From: Apilactobacillus sp.
GTDB taxonomy: Bacteria; Bacillota; Bacilli; Lactobacillales; Lactobacillaceae
Length of the DNA stretch: 53,392 bases
Reading direction: 5' to 3'
Assembly (NCBI RefSeq): GCF_025290035.1
Contig: NZ_JAMBKT010000005.1
Location: 1-53,392, forward strand
Both the position numbers and the translations under genes were made by a program. The notes under the pieces are model-generated. The model was given only the letters and a program-made list of their open reading frames with translations. It did no database searches and was not told the origin of the DNA. Of the stretch, positions 19,179-27,562 are shown piece after piece. Numbering within the stretch: the stretch's first letter is position 1; every line of letters begins with the position of its first letter.

Positions 19179-20033
19179 ATGCAAAATAATAATGGAAAAC
19201 AAGTAGAAATTGGTAAATCACTACAAGAATCGCGTATTGCAAAAGATATGTCTATTGATGACATTCAAAAGATTACCAAAATCCAAAAACATTATCTAGA
19301 AGCTATTGAGCAAGGTAACTTTGAAGAACTACCTGGGGAATTTTATGTTAGAGCTTTTATCAAACAATTCGCTGATACTGTCGGAATCGACGGAATTGAA
19401 TTGTTGAATGAACATGATGAAAGCTTGCCTGATACTCAAAGCGAAGAATATGCTGAAAAAGTTTCAAAGGACGATGTAAACAAGAAGGTTGCACGTCGTA
19501 GCAAAGCTGAAAGAAAATCATCTTTCCGTAAACTATTACCAACTTTTGGAATCATCGTTGCTATTTTGGTAGTTGTTTTTGGGGTATGGGCTGTTGTTGT
19601 TCATACTAATAATTCTTCACAAACAAGTATTAGTAGTAGTTCAGTCTCTGTAACTGGTTCATCTGAATCTTCTGGTTCAGCTAGTTCATCAAGTAAAAAG
19701 GCTGATAAGTCAAAAGATGATCAATCAACTGAAACTAAAGTTAAAGAAGTAAGCACTACTAAATACGAAGTTACTGGACAAAAGACCAACAAAATCACTC
19801 TTGAAGCTTCTGCTAGAGCATGGTCATCAATCATGGCTGATAACAAGTCATTATTCCAAGGTCTTCAAAACTCTGGGGAAAAGAAAACAGTTGATGTTCC
19901 TGAAAACACTTCTAATGTTGTCATTTCCTTAGGTAACGTTAAGGGTTCAAAGATTATGATTAACGGAACAACTGTTAAGCTTGATGAAAAGACACCATTA
20001 ACTACACAAATTACATTTACTTTTAAGAAATAA
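19179..20033 (+). CDS. RodZ-like protein (HTH-TM-DUF4115; YmfM)
   Basis: A 284-residue protein with an N-terminal helix-turn-helix domain (about residues 8-75), one membrane segment (about 118-142), a serine-rich low-complexity linker (about 146-175) and a C-terminal DUF4115 domain (about 200-284). This is the RodZ/YmfM layout, which links MreB to the membrane. Its place between ymfF-ymfH and pgsA is the usual Bacilli order. The linker is an external spacer and probably varies between strains. GTGGAG lies before the ATG. Confidence 0.87.
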   Translation: MQNNNGKQVEIGKSLQESRIAKDMSIDDIQKITKIQKHYLEAIEQGNFEELPGEFYVRAFIKQFADTVGIDGIELLNEHDESLPDTQSEEYAEKVSKDDVNKKVARRSKAERKSSFRKLLPTFGIIVAILVVVFGVWAVVVHTNNSSQTSISSSSVSVTGSSESSGSASSSSKKADKSKDDQSTETKVKEVSTTKYEVTGQKTNKITLEASARAWSSIMADNKSLFQGLQNSGEKKTVDVPENTSNVVISLGNVKGSKIMINGTTVKLDEKTPLTTQITFTFKK

Positions 20034-20062
20034 AAAAAGGGGCTTATTAAAGCCTTTTTTTA
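20032..20062 (+). terminator. terminator after the RodZ-like gene
   Basis: An A-tract, GGCTT/AAGCC stem and T-tract hairpin begins at the stop codon. Confidence 0.8.
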
Positions 20063-20083
20063 TTTAAAAAATGGGGGATAAAC

Positions 20084-20671
20084 ATGAATTTACCTAATAA
20101 ATTAACAATTGTAAGAATTTTATTAATTCCGGTTTTCATTATTCTATTATCATGTTCAATCAATATGGGAACTGTTATCTGGTTAGGAACTAGTATTCAA
20201 GTAACAAGAATTGTGGCAGCACTAATATTTGCTGCAGCATGTATTACTGACTTTTTAGATGGACAAATCGCAAGAAGACAACACCTAGTAACCAATTTTG
20301 GTAAATTTGCTGATCCGCTTGCAGATAAAATGATTGTGATGTCAGCATTCATTATTTTAGTTTCATTTGGTTTTGTACCAGCATGGGTGGCAGCTATAAT
20401 CGTGTGCCGTGAATTAGCAGTAACTGGATTAAGACTAATCGTGGTTGAAAATAATGGTGAAGTAATCGCCGCTGCATGGCCAGGTAAGATAAAGACATTT
20501 AGTCAAATGATCTCAATCATTTTATTACTGCTAAATGACTTCCTATATGTTCCATTCACAACAATTGGTTTTGGAACAATCATTTTATACGTTTGTTTAA
20601 TTTTCACTATTTACTCTGGAATTGAATATTTTGTAAAAAGTAGATTTATTTTTGAAGATTCATTCAAATAA
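20084..20671 (+). CDS. pgsA: CDP-diacylglycerol-glycerol-3-phosphate 3-phosphatidyltransferase
   Basis: A 195-residue membrane enzyme with several hydrophobic segments and the CDP-alcohol phosphatidyltransferase motif D-G-x2-A-R-x8-G-x3-D-x3-D, seen as DGQIARRQHLVTNFGKFADP followed by LADK. It makes phosphatidylglycerol phosphate, the precursor of phosphatidylglycerol and cardiolipin. GGGGG lies upstream of the ATG. It sits just after the RodZ-like gene terminator and before cinA, the usual order. Confidence 0.95.
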   Translation: MNLPNKLTIVRILLIPVFIILLSCSINMGTVIWLGTSIQVTRIVAALIFAAACITDFLDGQIARRQHLVTNFGKFADPLADKMIVMSAFIILVSFGFVPAWVAAIIVCRELAVTGLRLIVVENNGEVIAAAWPGKIKTFSQMISIILLLLNDFLYVPFTTIGFGTIILYVCLIFTIYSGIEYFVKSRFIFEDSFK

Positions 20672-20716
20672 AAACAATATTTTTAACGTATCTTTATAAT
20701 GAAAGGTCGTAATTTT

Positions 20717-21181
20717 ATGCAATTTGACACGTCAGTAATTAATAGATTAATTGAACAAAATAAGTCTATTACAGCAGCAGAAAGTCTCACTGCTGGATTA
20801 TTTCAAGCGACTCTTGGGGATGTAGCAGGGGTATCTAAGATATTTCCAGGAGGATTTGTGACTTACTCTAATGAGGCTAAAGCAAGTCTATTACAAATTC
20901 CGCAATCCATTATCCAAGCTTGTGGAGTTGTTTCTAGTGAAGTTGCAATTTGGATGGCACAACAATCTAAACAAATAATGAAAACTAATATTGGGGTTTC
21001 ATTTACTGGTGTTGCTGGTCCAGATGGACTTGAAGGACATCTGTCAGGAACTGTATTTATTGGACTAGATTATGATGGAATGCAGTCTGTAAAAGAGTGT
21101 CACTTTGAAGGAACAAGACAAGAGGTTAGGGAACAATCTGTTGCTGAAGCACTTGATTTGTTAAAATTACACGTAAAATAA
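20717..21181 (+). CDS. CinA C-terminal domain protein (PncC-type nicotinamide-nucleotide amidase)
   Basis: A 154-residue protein that corresponds only to the C-terminal CinA domain (ITAAESLTAGLFQATL near the N-terminus, VSFTGVAGPDGLEG in the middle). Most lactobacilli have a full CinA of about 415 residues at this place before recA; here the N-terminal molybdopterin-binding-like domain is missing. The domain deamidates nicotinamide mononucleotide. I chose ATG 20717 after AAAGG; an in-frame ATG at 20699 has no ribosome site. Nothing upstream resembles a remnant of the lost domain. Confidence 0.85.
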   Translation: MQFDTSVINRLIEQNKSITAAESLTAGLFQATLGDVAGVSKIFPGGFVTYSNEAKASLLQIPQSIIQACGVVSSEVAIWMAQQSKQIMKTNIGVSFTGVAGPDGLEGHLSGTVFIGLDYDGMQSVKECHFEGTRQEVREQSVAEALDLLKLHVK

Positions 21182-21186
21182 AAATG

Positions 21187-21200
21187 CGAACTTTTGTTCT
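21187..21200 (+). promoter_or_regulatory. LexA/SOS box before recA
   Basis: CGAACTTTTGTTCT matches the Gram-positive LexA site CGAACnnnnGTTCG except at the last base. It lies 7 bases upstream of the recA -35 box. The following T-run also gives it a weak terminator look for cinA, but the stem would be only four base pairs. Confidence 0.7.
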
Positions 21201-21207
21201 TTTTTAC

Positions 21208-21236
21208 TTGCTTTTTTAAAGATAGATTAGTATAGT
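21208..21236 (+). promoter_or_regulatory. recA promoter, TTGCTT-17-TATAGT
   Basis: Two hexamers with 17-base spacing lie just downstream of the SOS box and about 40 bases before recA, giving recA its own promoter separate from cinA. Confidence 0.6.
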
Positions 21237-21273
21237 ATAAATATCGAATAGTTATTAAAGGGAGGTCAAATTA

Positions 21274-22326
21274 ATGGCTGATGAACGAAAAGCAGCTCTA
21301 GATGGAGCCTTAAAACGAATTGAAAAAGAATTCGGTAAAGGTTCTATTATGAGAATGGGTGATAGAGGGGATACAAGAATCTCAACTATCCCAACCGGAT
21401 CTTTAGCGTTAGATAATGCTTTAGGTGTTGGTGGATTCCCACGAGGAAGAATTGTTGAAATCTATGGACCAGAAAGTTCTGGTAAGACTACCATTGCACT
21501 TCAAGCAGTTGCCGAAGTACAAAAACAAGGTGGTACAGCAGCTTATATTGATGCTGAAAATGCCTTGGATCCAGTATATGCAACTAATCTAGGTGTTAAT
21601 ATTGATGATTTACTATTATCACAACCTGACACTGGTGAACAAGGATTACAAATTTGTGATGCCTTAGTATCAAGTGGAGCAATCGATATCGTTGTTGTCG
21701 ATTCAGTTGCTGCTTTAGTTCCTAGAGCTGAAATTGAAGGTGAAATGGGTGACGCGCATGTTGGTCTACAAGCAAGATTAATGTCACAAGCTCTTCGTAA
21801 ACTTTCAGGTTCAATTAACAAAACTAAAACCATTGCACTCTTTATTAACCAAATTAGAGAAAAAGTTGGGGTTATGTTTGGTAACCCTGAAACTACACCG
21901 GGTGGACGTGCCCTTAAGTTCTACTCAACTATTAGACTAGAAATTAGAAGAGCTGAACAAATTAAAGATGGTACTGATATTATTGGTAACAGAACTAAGA
22001 TTAAAGTTGCTAAGAATAAGGTAGCTCCTCCATTCAAACGTGCTGAAGTTGATATCATGTACGGTGAAGGTGTTTCTCAAACTGGGGAACTTGTTGATAT
22101 GGCCGTAGAACAAGACATCATTAATAAGTCTGGTTCATGGTACTCATATGGCGACGAAAGAATTGGTCAAGGTCGTGAAAACGCTAAGCAATTCTTGAAG
22201 GAAAACCCAGATAAAATGGAAGAAATTAACTTAAAGGTTCGTGCTGCATATGGAATGGGTGAAGATGTTCCAGAAACCAGTGATGAATCAGCAGAACAAA
22301 CTAGTTTAGATACTGGTGAAGAATAA
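21274..22326 (+). CDS. recA: recombinase RecA
   Basis: A 350-residue RecA with Walker [10 protein letters not shown] (residues 65-73), the Walker B stretch [14 protein letters not shown] and the conserved AFINQIR-type loop 2 region ([24 protein letters not shown]). It catalyses strand exchange and activates LexA cleavage. The C-terminal tail is acidic, as usual. A strong AGGGAGGT site precedes the ATG. The upstream SOS box indicates damage induction. Confidence 0.98.
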   Translation: MADERKAALDGALKRIEKEFGKGSIMRMGDRGDTRISTIPTGSLALDNALGVGGFPRGRIVEIYGPESSGKTTIALQAVAEVQKQGGTAAYIDAENALDPVYATNLGVNIDDLLLSQPDTGEQGLQICDALVSSGAIDIVVVDSVAALVPRAEIEGEMGDAHVGLQARLMSQALRKLSGSINKTKTIALFINQIREKVGVMFGNPETTPGGRALKFYSTIRLEIRRAEQIKDGTDIIGNRTKIKVAKNKVAPPFKRAEVDIMYGEGVSQTGELVDMAVEQDIINKSGSWYSYGDERIGQGRENAKQFLKENPDKMEEINLKVRAAYGMGEDVPETSDESAEQTSLDTGEE

Positions 22327-22350
22327 AAAGCCGCGAGGCTTTTTTATTTT
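22325..22350 (+). terminator. rho-independent terminator after recA
   Basis: AAAAAGCC-GCGA-GGCTTTTTT hairpin beginning at the recA stop. Confidence 0.88.
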
Positions 22351-22372
22351 TGCCAAAAACAAATATGATGTG

Positions 22373-22401
22373 TTGACACTTCACTAAGTAAAATTTAAAA
22401 T
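22373..22401 (+). promoter_or_regulatory. rny promoter, TTGACA-17-TAAAAT
   Basis: A consensus -35 and near-consensus -10 at ideal spacing; transcription should start near 22408. Confidence 0.8.
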
Positions 22402-22406
22402 ATAGT

Positions 22407-22426
22407 AGTGCACACGTATATGCACT
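22407..22426 (+). promoter_or_regulatory. hairpin at the 5' end of the rny mRNA
   Basis: AGTGCA and TGCACT form a six-base-pair stem around an eight-base loop, exactly at the predicted transcription start. A 5'-terminal hairpin would shield the transcript from 5'-end-dependent decay. Confidence 0.5.
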
Positions 22427-22475
22427 TATAAAAAAATTTAATTAACATTAGATGATGTGGAGGTGTAATAAGCCT

Positions 22476-24041
22476 ATGACTTATTTGTTACCTATAATCC
22501 TCGCAATCATCGCTGCTTTTGTGGTGGGAACTACTGTTGGTATCTTTTTTAACAAGAAGATTGTTGATAAGAAATTGACTAAGGCTCACATGAGTGCACA
22601 AGATATTTTGGAAGATGCTAAACGACAAGCTCAAACGTCTGCTAAGGAAGCAATTCTAGAAGCAAGAGAAAAGAGTAATCATTATCGTTCTAACATTGAA
22701 AAAGAAATTAAGCAAAGACGTATTGAAGTTCAACGACAAGAAAATCGTCTAATTCAACGTGAAGATTCTTTAGATCGAAAAGATGACGCTTTTGATAAGC
22801 GTGAAGATTCATTGAACAAGCGTGAAGAAAAGCTTAACTTGAACCAAAAGAAGCTTGAACAAAAGCAACAGCAAGCTGATATGCTAGTTAAACAACGTCA
22901 GGCTGAGTTAGAACATATTTCAACACTATCGCAAGAAGAAGCACAAGAGCTAATTATTAATGAAACTAAGCAAGAATTAGCTGATGAACGTGCCAAGATG
23001 GTTAAGGATAGTTATAATTTAGCTCGTAAGGAATCATCTGAAAACGCTAAAAATTTAGTTATTGAAGCAATTCAACAAAGTGCTGCTGATATTGTTTCTG
23101 AAACTACTGTTTCTGTTGTTAATCTACCTAATGATGATATGAAGGGTAGAATTATCGGTAGAGAAGGAAGAAATATTAGAACCTTCGAAACTTTAACAGG
23201 AATTGATTTAGTTATTGATGATACCCCTGAAGCTGTAGTATTAAGTGGATTCGATCCAATTAGACGAGAAGTAGCCAAGATGGCACTTGAAAGTCTAATT
23301 AAAGATGGAAGAATTCATCCCGCTAGAATCGAAGAAATGGTTGAAAAGAGTCGCCGTGAACTTGATGAAAAGATTCAAGAAATTGGTGAAGAAACAGTAT
23401 TCGATTTAGGTATTCATTCAATGAGTCCTGAAATGATTATGATGATTGGTAAATTGAAATTTAAGATTTATCATGGTCGTAATGTTTTAAGTCATTCTAT
23501 TGAAGTTGCCAAGCTAGCTGGTGTATTAGCCGCAGAACTAGGTGAAGATGTCGTTTTAGCTAAGCGCGCAGGATTATTGCACGAAATTGGTCGCTCTGCT
23601 GATAATGATAATGAAGGTTCACATATTGACCTTGGTGTTGATTTAGCCAAGAAGTTTAAGGAAAGTCCAGTAGTGATTGATTCTATTGCATCCGATAACG
23701 AAGATAGCGAACCTAAGTTTATTGTTTCTGAATTAGTAAATATCGCAAACAAGATTGCGATTGCTAGACCAGGTGCCAAGAGTAAATCTCTTGAAAGTTT
23801 TGTTCATCGTCTTGAAAGTTTGGAAACAATTAGTGATAGCTTTGATGAAGTTAAGAAGAGTTATGCTATTCAAGCCGGACGTGAGATCAGAGTGATTGTT
23901 AAACCAGAGAAAGTTTCTGATACTCAAGCTGTTGTATTAGCAAGAGATATTAAAAATAAAATTGAAGAGGATATGGAATATCCTGGTCATATCAAGGTTA
24001 CAATTATAAGAGAAGTAAGATCAATTGAATATGCAAAATAA
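22476..24041 (+). CDS. rny: ribonuclease Y with altered HD active-site residues
   Basis: A 521-residue protein with the full RNase Y layout: N-terminal membrane helix (about 3-22), long coiled coil (about 30-190), KH domain ([15 protein letters not shown], about 224-238) and C-terminal HD region. RNase Y initiates mRNA decay at the membrane. From family knowledge the HD region should hold H, HD, HH and a distal D. Here H340 is kept but HD is H369-E370, HH is D407-N408 and the distal Asp is N425. The flanking sequence is well conserved, so this is substitution, not a frameshift. Nuclease activity is doubtful. The start is ATG 22476 after GGAGGTG; an in-frame ATG at 22452 lies before that site. 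Confidence 0.93.
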   Translation: MTYLLPIILAIIAAFVVGTTVGIFFNKKIVDKKLTKAHMSAQDILEDAKRQAQTSAKEAILEAREKSNHYRSNIEKEIKQRRIEVQRQENRLIQREDSLDRKDDAFDKREDSLNKREEKLNLNQKKLEQKQQQADMLVKQRQAELEHISTLSQEEAQELIINETKQELADERAKMVKDSYNLARKESSENAKNLVIEAIQQSAADIVSETTVSVVNLPNDDMKGRIIGREGRNIRTFETLTGIDLVIDDTPEAVVLSGFDPIRREVAKMALESLIKDGRIHPARIEEMVEKSRRELDEKIQEIGEETVFDLGIHSMSPEMIMMIGKLKFKIYHGRNVLSHSIEVAKLAGVLAAELGEDVVLAKRAGLLHEIGRSADNDNEGSHIDLGVDLAKKFKESPVVIDSIASDNEDSEPKFIVSELVNIANKIAIARPGAKSKSLESFVHRLESLETISDSFDEVKKSYAIQAGREIRVIVKPEKVSDTQAVVLARDIKNKIEEDMEYPGHIKVTIIREVRSIEYAK

Positions 24042-24066
24042 AAAAGGCGATAAGCCTTTTTTATTT
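24041..24066 (+). terminator. terminator after rny
   Basis: AAAAAGGC/GCCTTTTT hairpin with T-run starting at the rny stop; it separates rny from ymdB. Confidence 0.82.
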
Positions 24067-24119
24067 TGGTTAAAACGGTGTAAAATTGTACATATATAAT
24101 AACGGAATTGAGGATAGAG

Positions 24120-24920
24120 ATGAGAATACTATTTTTAGGGGATGTAGTTGGTAATTTAGGAGTAGATATGGTTGATCAATATCTATCTAAATTGAAACAC
24201 GACTTTAAACCACAAGTGACAATTGTAAATGGAGAAAATTCAACGCCAGTAGGAAGAGGAATTAGCTACAAAGTTTATAAGCAATTAATGAATGATGGAG
24301 CTGATGTCATTACTTTGGGAAACCATGCGTGGAATAATGAAGAAATTTATGATTTCATTGATGATAGTAAAAATTTAGTGCGCCCATTGAATTACCCGGG
24401 AAAAGACGTTCCAGGTGCTGGATATACAATCGTTAATGTGAACGGTAAGAAATTAGCGGTGGTTAATTTACAAGGAAGAATTTTTATTGATCCAATTGAT
24501 GATCCTTTTCAAAAGATTGATGAATTATTAAACAAGATTGAAAAAGAGGTAGATTATATTTTCGTTGATTTTCATGCGGAAACAACAAGTGAAAAAAAGG
24601 CGATGGGTCTATTTCTGACTGGAAGAGCTTCCGCCGTTGTAGGAACTCATACCCATGTACAAACAAATGATAATCAAATTTTAAATAAACAAACTGCGTA
24701 CATAACTGATGTAGGAATGTGTGGTCCATTTAATAGTGTTTTAGGGATGAAATATGATAGTATTATTCATCGCTTTTTAACTCAAAGACCCACCAGATTT
24801 GAAGTGCAAAATGAGGGTGACCAAATTTTATCAGGATGTGTAATTGATTTAAGAGATGATGGAACTGCTAGATCCATCAAAACAATCTTAATTGATCCGA
24901 GTCATCCATATAATAGATAG
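24120..24920 (+). CDS. ymdB: YmdB-family metallophosphoesterase (2',3'-cyclic nucleotide phosphodiesterase)
   Basis: A 266-residue calcineurin-like phosphoesterase. All family metal-site motifs are visible: GDVVG at the N-terminus, NGEN, GNHAW, DFHAE and GTHTHVQ. In Bacillus YmdB hydrolyses 2',3'-cAMP and affects mRNA levels; its gene follows rny there too. I start it at ATG 24120 (GAGGATAGAG upstream) rather than TTG 24108. A TATAAT at 24095-24100 may serve as -10 of its own promoter. It precedes mutS by 11 bases and probably leads the repair operon. Confidence 0.92.
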   Translation: MRILFLGDVVGNLGVDMVDQYLSKLKHDFKPQVTIVNGENSTPVGRGISYKVYKQLMNDGADVITLGNHAWNNEEIYDFIDDSKNLVRPLNYPGKDVPGAGYTIVNVNGKKLAVVNLQGRIFIDPIDDPFQKIDELLNKIEKEVDYIFVDFHAETTSEKKAMGLFLTGRASAVVGTHTHVQTNDNQILNKQTAYITDVGMCGPFNSVLGMKYDSIIHRFLTQRPTRFEVQNEGDQILSGCVIDLRDDGTARSIKTILIDPSHPYNR

Positions 24921-24931
24921 GGGGATTTTAA

Positions 24932-27547
24932 ATGGCTAGTAAAGCTAAACAAACACCAATGATGGAACAATATCAAAAAGTTAAGGATCAATACCCAGAT
25001 GCTTTTGTTTTTTATCGTTTAGGTGATTTTTATGAAATGTTTAACGAAGATGCCGTTAAAGGTGCGCAAATTCTAGAATTAACACTTACATCTAGAAGTA
25101 AAAATGCTGATAATCCAATTCCTATGTGTGGAGTTCCCCATAAAGCTGTTGAAGCTTATATCGATACATTAATCGATAAAGGATACAAAGTAGCGATTTG
25201 TGAACAAATGGAAGACCCTAAGACTGCTAAAGGAATGGTTAAAAGAGCTGTTACACAATTAATCACCCCAGGTACAAGAACAGCAATGGGTGCTGAAAAT
25301 GCGAAGGAAAACAACTACTTAACATCAATAGAATATGTAGATGGTAAGTATGGCTTTGCATATGCCGAATTATCTACAGGTGAATTGAAGACAACGGTCT
25401 TAAGCAGCATGGATAGTGTCGTAAACGAATTAATGACATTGCAAACTAAAGAAGTAATTGTTAATTCCGATTTACCACAAAAGGATATTGATATGATTAA
25501 TAAGCTAGGAATTTTAGTGTCTTACCAAGACAATATGCAAATGTCTGAAGACATGGAATACCTAGTTGTTAATCTTTTAAATGAAGTTGAAAAACAAGTA
25601 GTTAGTCGTTTAATTAATTATATTACTGACACGCAAAAACGTAGTTTATCCCATATGAAACCAGCAATCGCTTATCAACCAGCTGAGTTTTTAAAAATGG
25701 ATCATAATTCACAATATAATCTAGAGTTAACCAAGAACTTAAGAACAAACAAGAAGTCTGGTAGTTTGTTATGGTTATTAGATGAAACAAAAACTGCAAT
25801 GGGTGGTAGAAAGTTAAAGGAATGGATTGATCATCCTTTAATTAACCAATCAGAAATTAAAAATCGCCAAAACCAGGTCAATGATTTATTAGATCATTAC
25901 TATGAACGTAGTGAAATTAAAGATTTATTGGTAAAAGTTTATGACCTTGAAAGATTGGCTGGAAAGGTTTCATTCGGTTCTGTTAACGGAAGAGATTTAG
26001 TGCAATTAAAGACATCACTACAACAAATTCCTAAAATTAAATATATTTTGGCTGAAATGGAAACTAAATCATTTGAACAAATTGATAATGATTTAGATCC
26101 AGTCGAAGAAGTGGCTGAATTAATTGAACAAGCCATCATTAGCGAACCACCAATTTCGGTAACAGAGGGTGGCATTATTAATGAAGGATATAACGAAGTG
26201 TTGGATCAATATCGTGATGCAATGAATAATGGAAAACAATGGATTGCTGAACTGGAAAATAAAGAACGTGAACTAACCGGCATCAACAACTTAAAAATCG
26301 GTTATAACCATGTTTTTGGCTATTACATTGAGGTATCTAAAGCTAACTTAGCTAAGCTGCCAGAAGATAGATACGAACGTAAACAAACATTAACTAATGC
26401 CGAAAGATTTTCTACTACGGAGTTAAAAGAAAAAGAAAAGTTAATCATTGAAGCACAAGAAAAGTCCAAAACATTGGAATATGATTTATTTAGTGAAGTT
26501 AGAGCAGTTGTAAAAACAGCAATTCAAAGATTGCAAAAACTAGCCAATGCGGTTTCTAGTTTAGATGTTTTACAAAGTTTTGCTTCAATTTCAGATGAAT
26601 ACCGTTTAGTTCGTCCGACATTAAATGACAATCATACTTTGGAAATCGTTGATGGAAGACATCCAGTAGTCGAAAAGGTAATGGGACATCAATCTTATGT
26701 TCCAAATGATGTGATTATGAAACCTGATACCAACGTTTTATTGATAACAGGTCCTAACATGTCTGGTAAAAGTACTTACATGAGACAATTAGCGTTAACT
26801 GTTATAATGACGCAAATAGGATGTTTTGTTCCTGCTAAATCTGCTAATATGCCAATTTTCGATCAAATTTTCACTAGAATTGGTGCTGCTGATGATTTAA
26901 TTTCAGGCCAAAGTACATTTATGGTGGAAATGAAAGAATCAAACCAAGCAATTCAAAATGCTACTGATAACAGCTTGATTTTATTTGATGAAATTGGAAG
27001 AGGGACAGCCACGTATGATGGAATGGCTCTTGCTCAATCGATTATTGAATACGTTCATAATAATATTCATGCTAAAACTTTATTCTCAACACATTATCAT
27101 GAATTAACTGAACTATCTGACTCATTGAAACAACTAAAAAACGTTCACGTTGGAGCTGTAGAAAAAGACGGAGAATTAGTATTTTTACACAAGGTACAAT
27201 CTGGTGCAGCTGATAAGTCATACGGAATTCATGTTGCTAAGTTAGCTGGATTACCAGAATCATTGTTAACTCGCGCGGATATTATTTTAACTGACTTAGA
27301 GCAAAACGATATTGCTGCTAAACCGGTGGTTATGGCAGAAGATGCAGCTCCTACCAAAAAGCAAGTTGAAGAAAATTATGATGACGATTTACAGCTTTCA
27401 TTATTTAATGACGATAGTAAATCAGCGCCTAAATCAACTGAAAATGATAAAATTATTAAGGCAATTAAGAACCTTGATTTAATGTCTAAAACACCAATGG
27501 ACATTATGAATGAAGTATACAAATGGAAAAGAGAAATTGATAAGTAA
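24932..27547 (+). CDS. mutS: DNA mismatch repair protein MutS
   Basis: An 871-residue MutS with the mismatch-contacting motif [10 protein letters not shown] (GDFYEMF, about residues 31-37), connector, lever and clamp domains, and the ABC-type ATPase with Walker [10 protein letters not shown] near residue 610 and Walker [12 protein letters not shown]. It recognises mispairs and recruits MutL. The C-terminal region is full length, ending in the MutS dimerisation-type tail ([19 protein letters not shown]). It starts 11 bases after ymdB and is followed by mutL after 15 bases. Confidence 0.97.
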   Translation: MASKAKQTPMMEQYQKVKDQYPDAFVFYRLGDFYEMFNEDAVKGAQILELTLTSRSKNADNPIPMCGVPHKAVEAYIDTLIDKGYKVAICEQMEDPKTAKGMVKRAVTQLITPGTRTAMGAENAKENNYLTSIEYVDGKYGFAYAELSTGELKTTVLSSMDSVVNELMTLQTKEVIVNSDLPQKDIDMINKLGILVSYQDNMQMSEDMEYLVVNLLNEVEKQVVSRLINYITDTQKRSLSHMKPAIAYQPAEFLKMDHNSQYNLELTKNLRTNKKSGSLLWLLDETKTAMGGRKLKEWIDHPLINQSEIKNRQNQVNDLLDHYYERSEIKDLLVKVYDLERLAGKVSFGSVNGRDLVQLKTSLQQIPKIKYILAEMETKSFEQIDNDLDPVEEVAELIEQAIISEPPISVTEGGIINEGYNEVLDQYRDAMNNGKQWIAELENKERELTGINNLKIGYNHVFGYYIEVSKANLAKLPEDRYERKQTLTNAERFSTTELKEKEKLIIEAQEKSKTLEYDLFSEVRAVVKTAIQRLQKLANAVSSLDVLQSFASISDEYRLVRPTLNDNHTLEIVDGRHPVVEKVMGHQSYVPNDVIMKPDTNVLLITGPNMSGKSTYMRQLALTVIMTQIGCFVPAKSANMPIFDQIFTRIGAADDLISGQSTFMVEMKESNQAIQNATDNSLILFDEIGRGTATYDGMALAQSIIEYVHNNIHAKTLFSTHYHELTELSDSLKQLKNVHVGAVEKDGELVFLHKVQSGAADKSYGIHVAKLAGLPESLLTRADIILTDLEQNDIAAKPVVMAEDAAPTKKQVEENYDDDLQLSLFNDDSKSAPKSTENDKIIKAIKNLDLMSKTPMDIMNEVYKWKREIDK

Positions 27548-27562
27548 TAGGGGTGAATAATC

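Noticed and set aside
21240-21250. ATATCGAATA before recA as a possible combox linking recA to competence.
   Set aside because: Only six of eight positions match, and a SigA promoter with an SOS box already explains recA expression.
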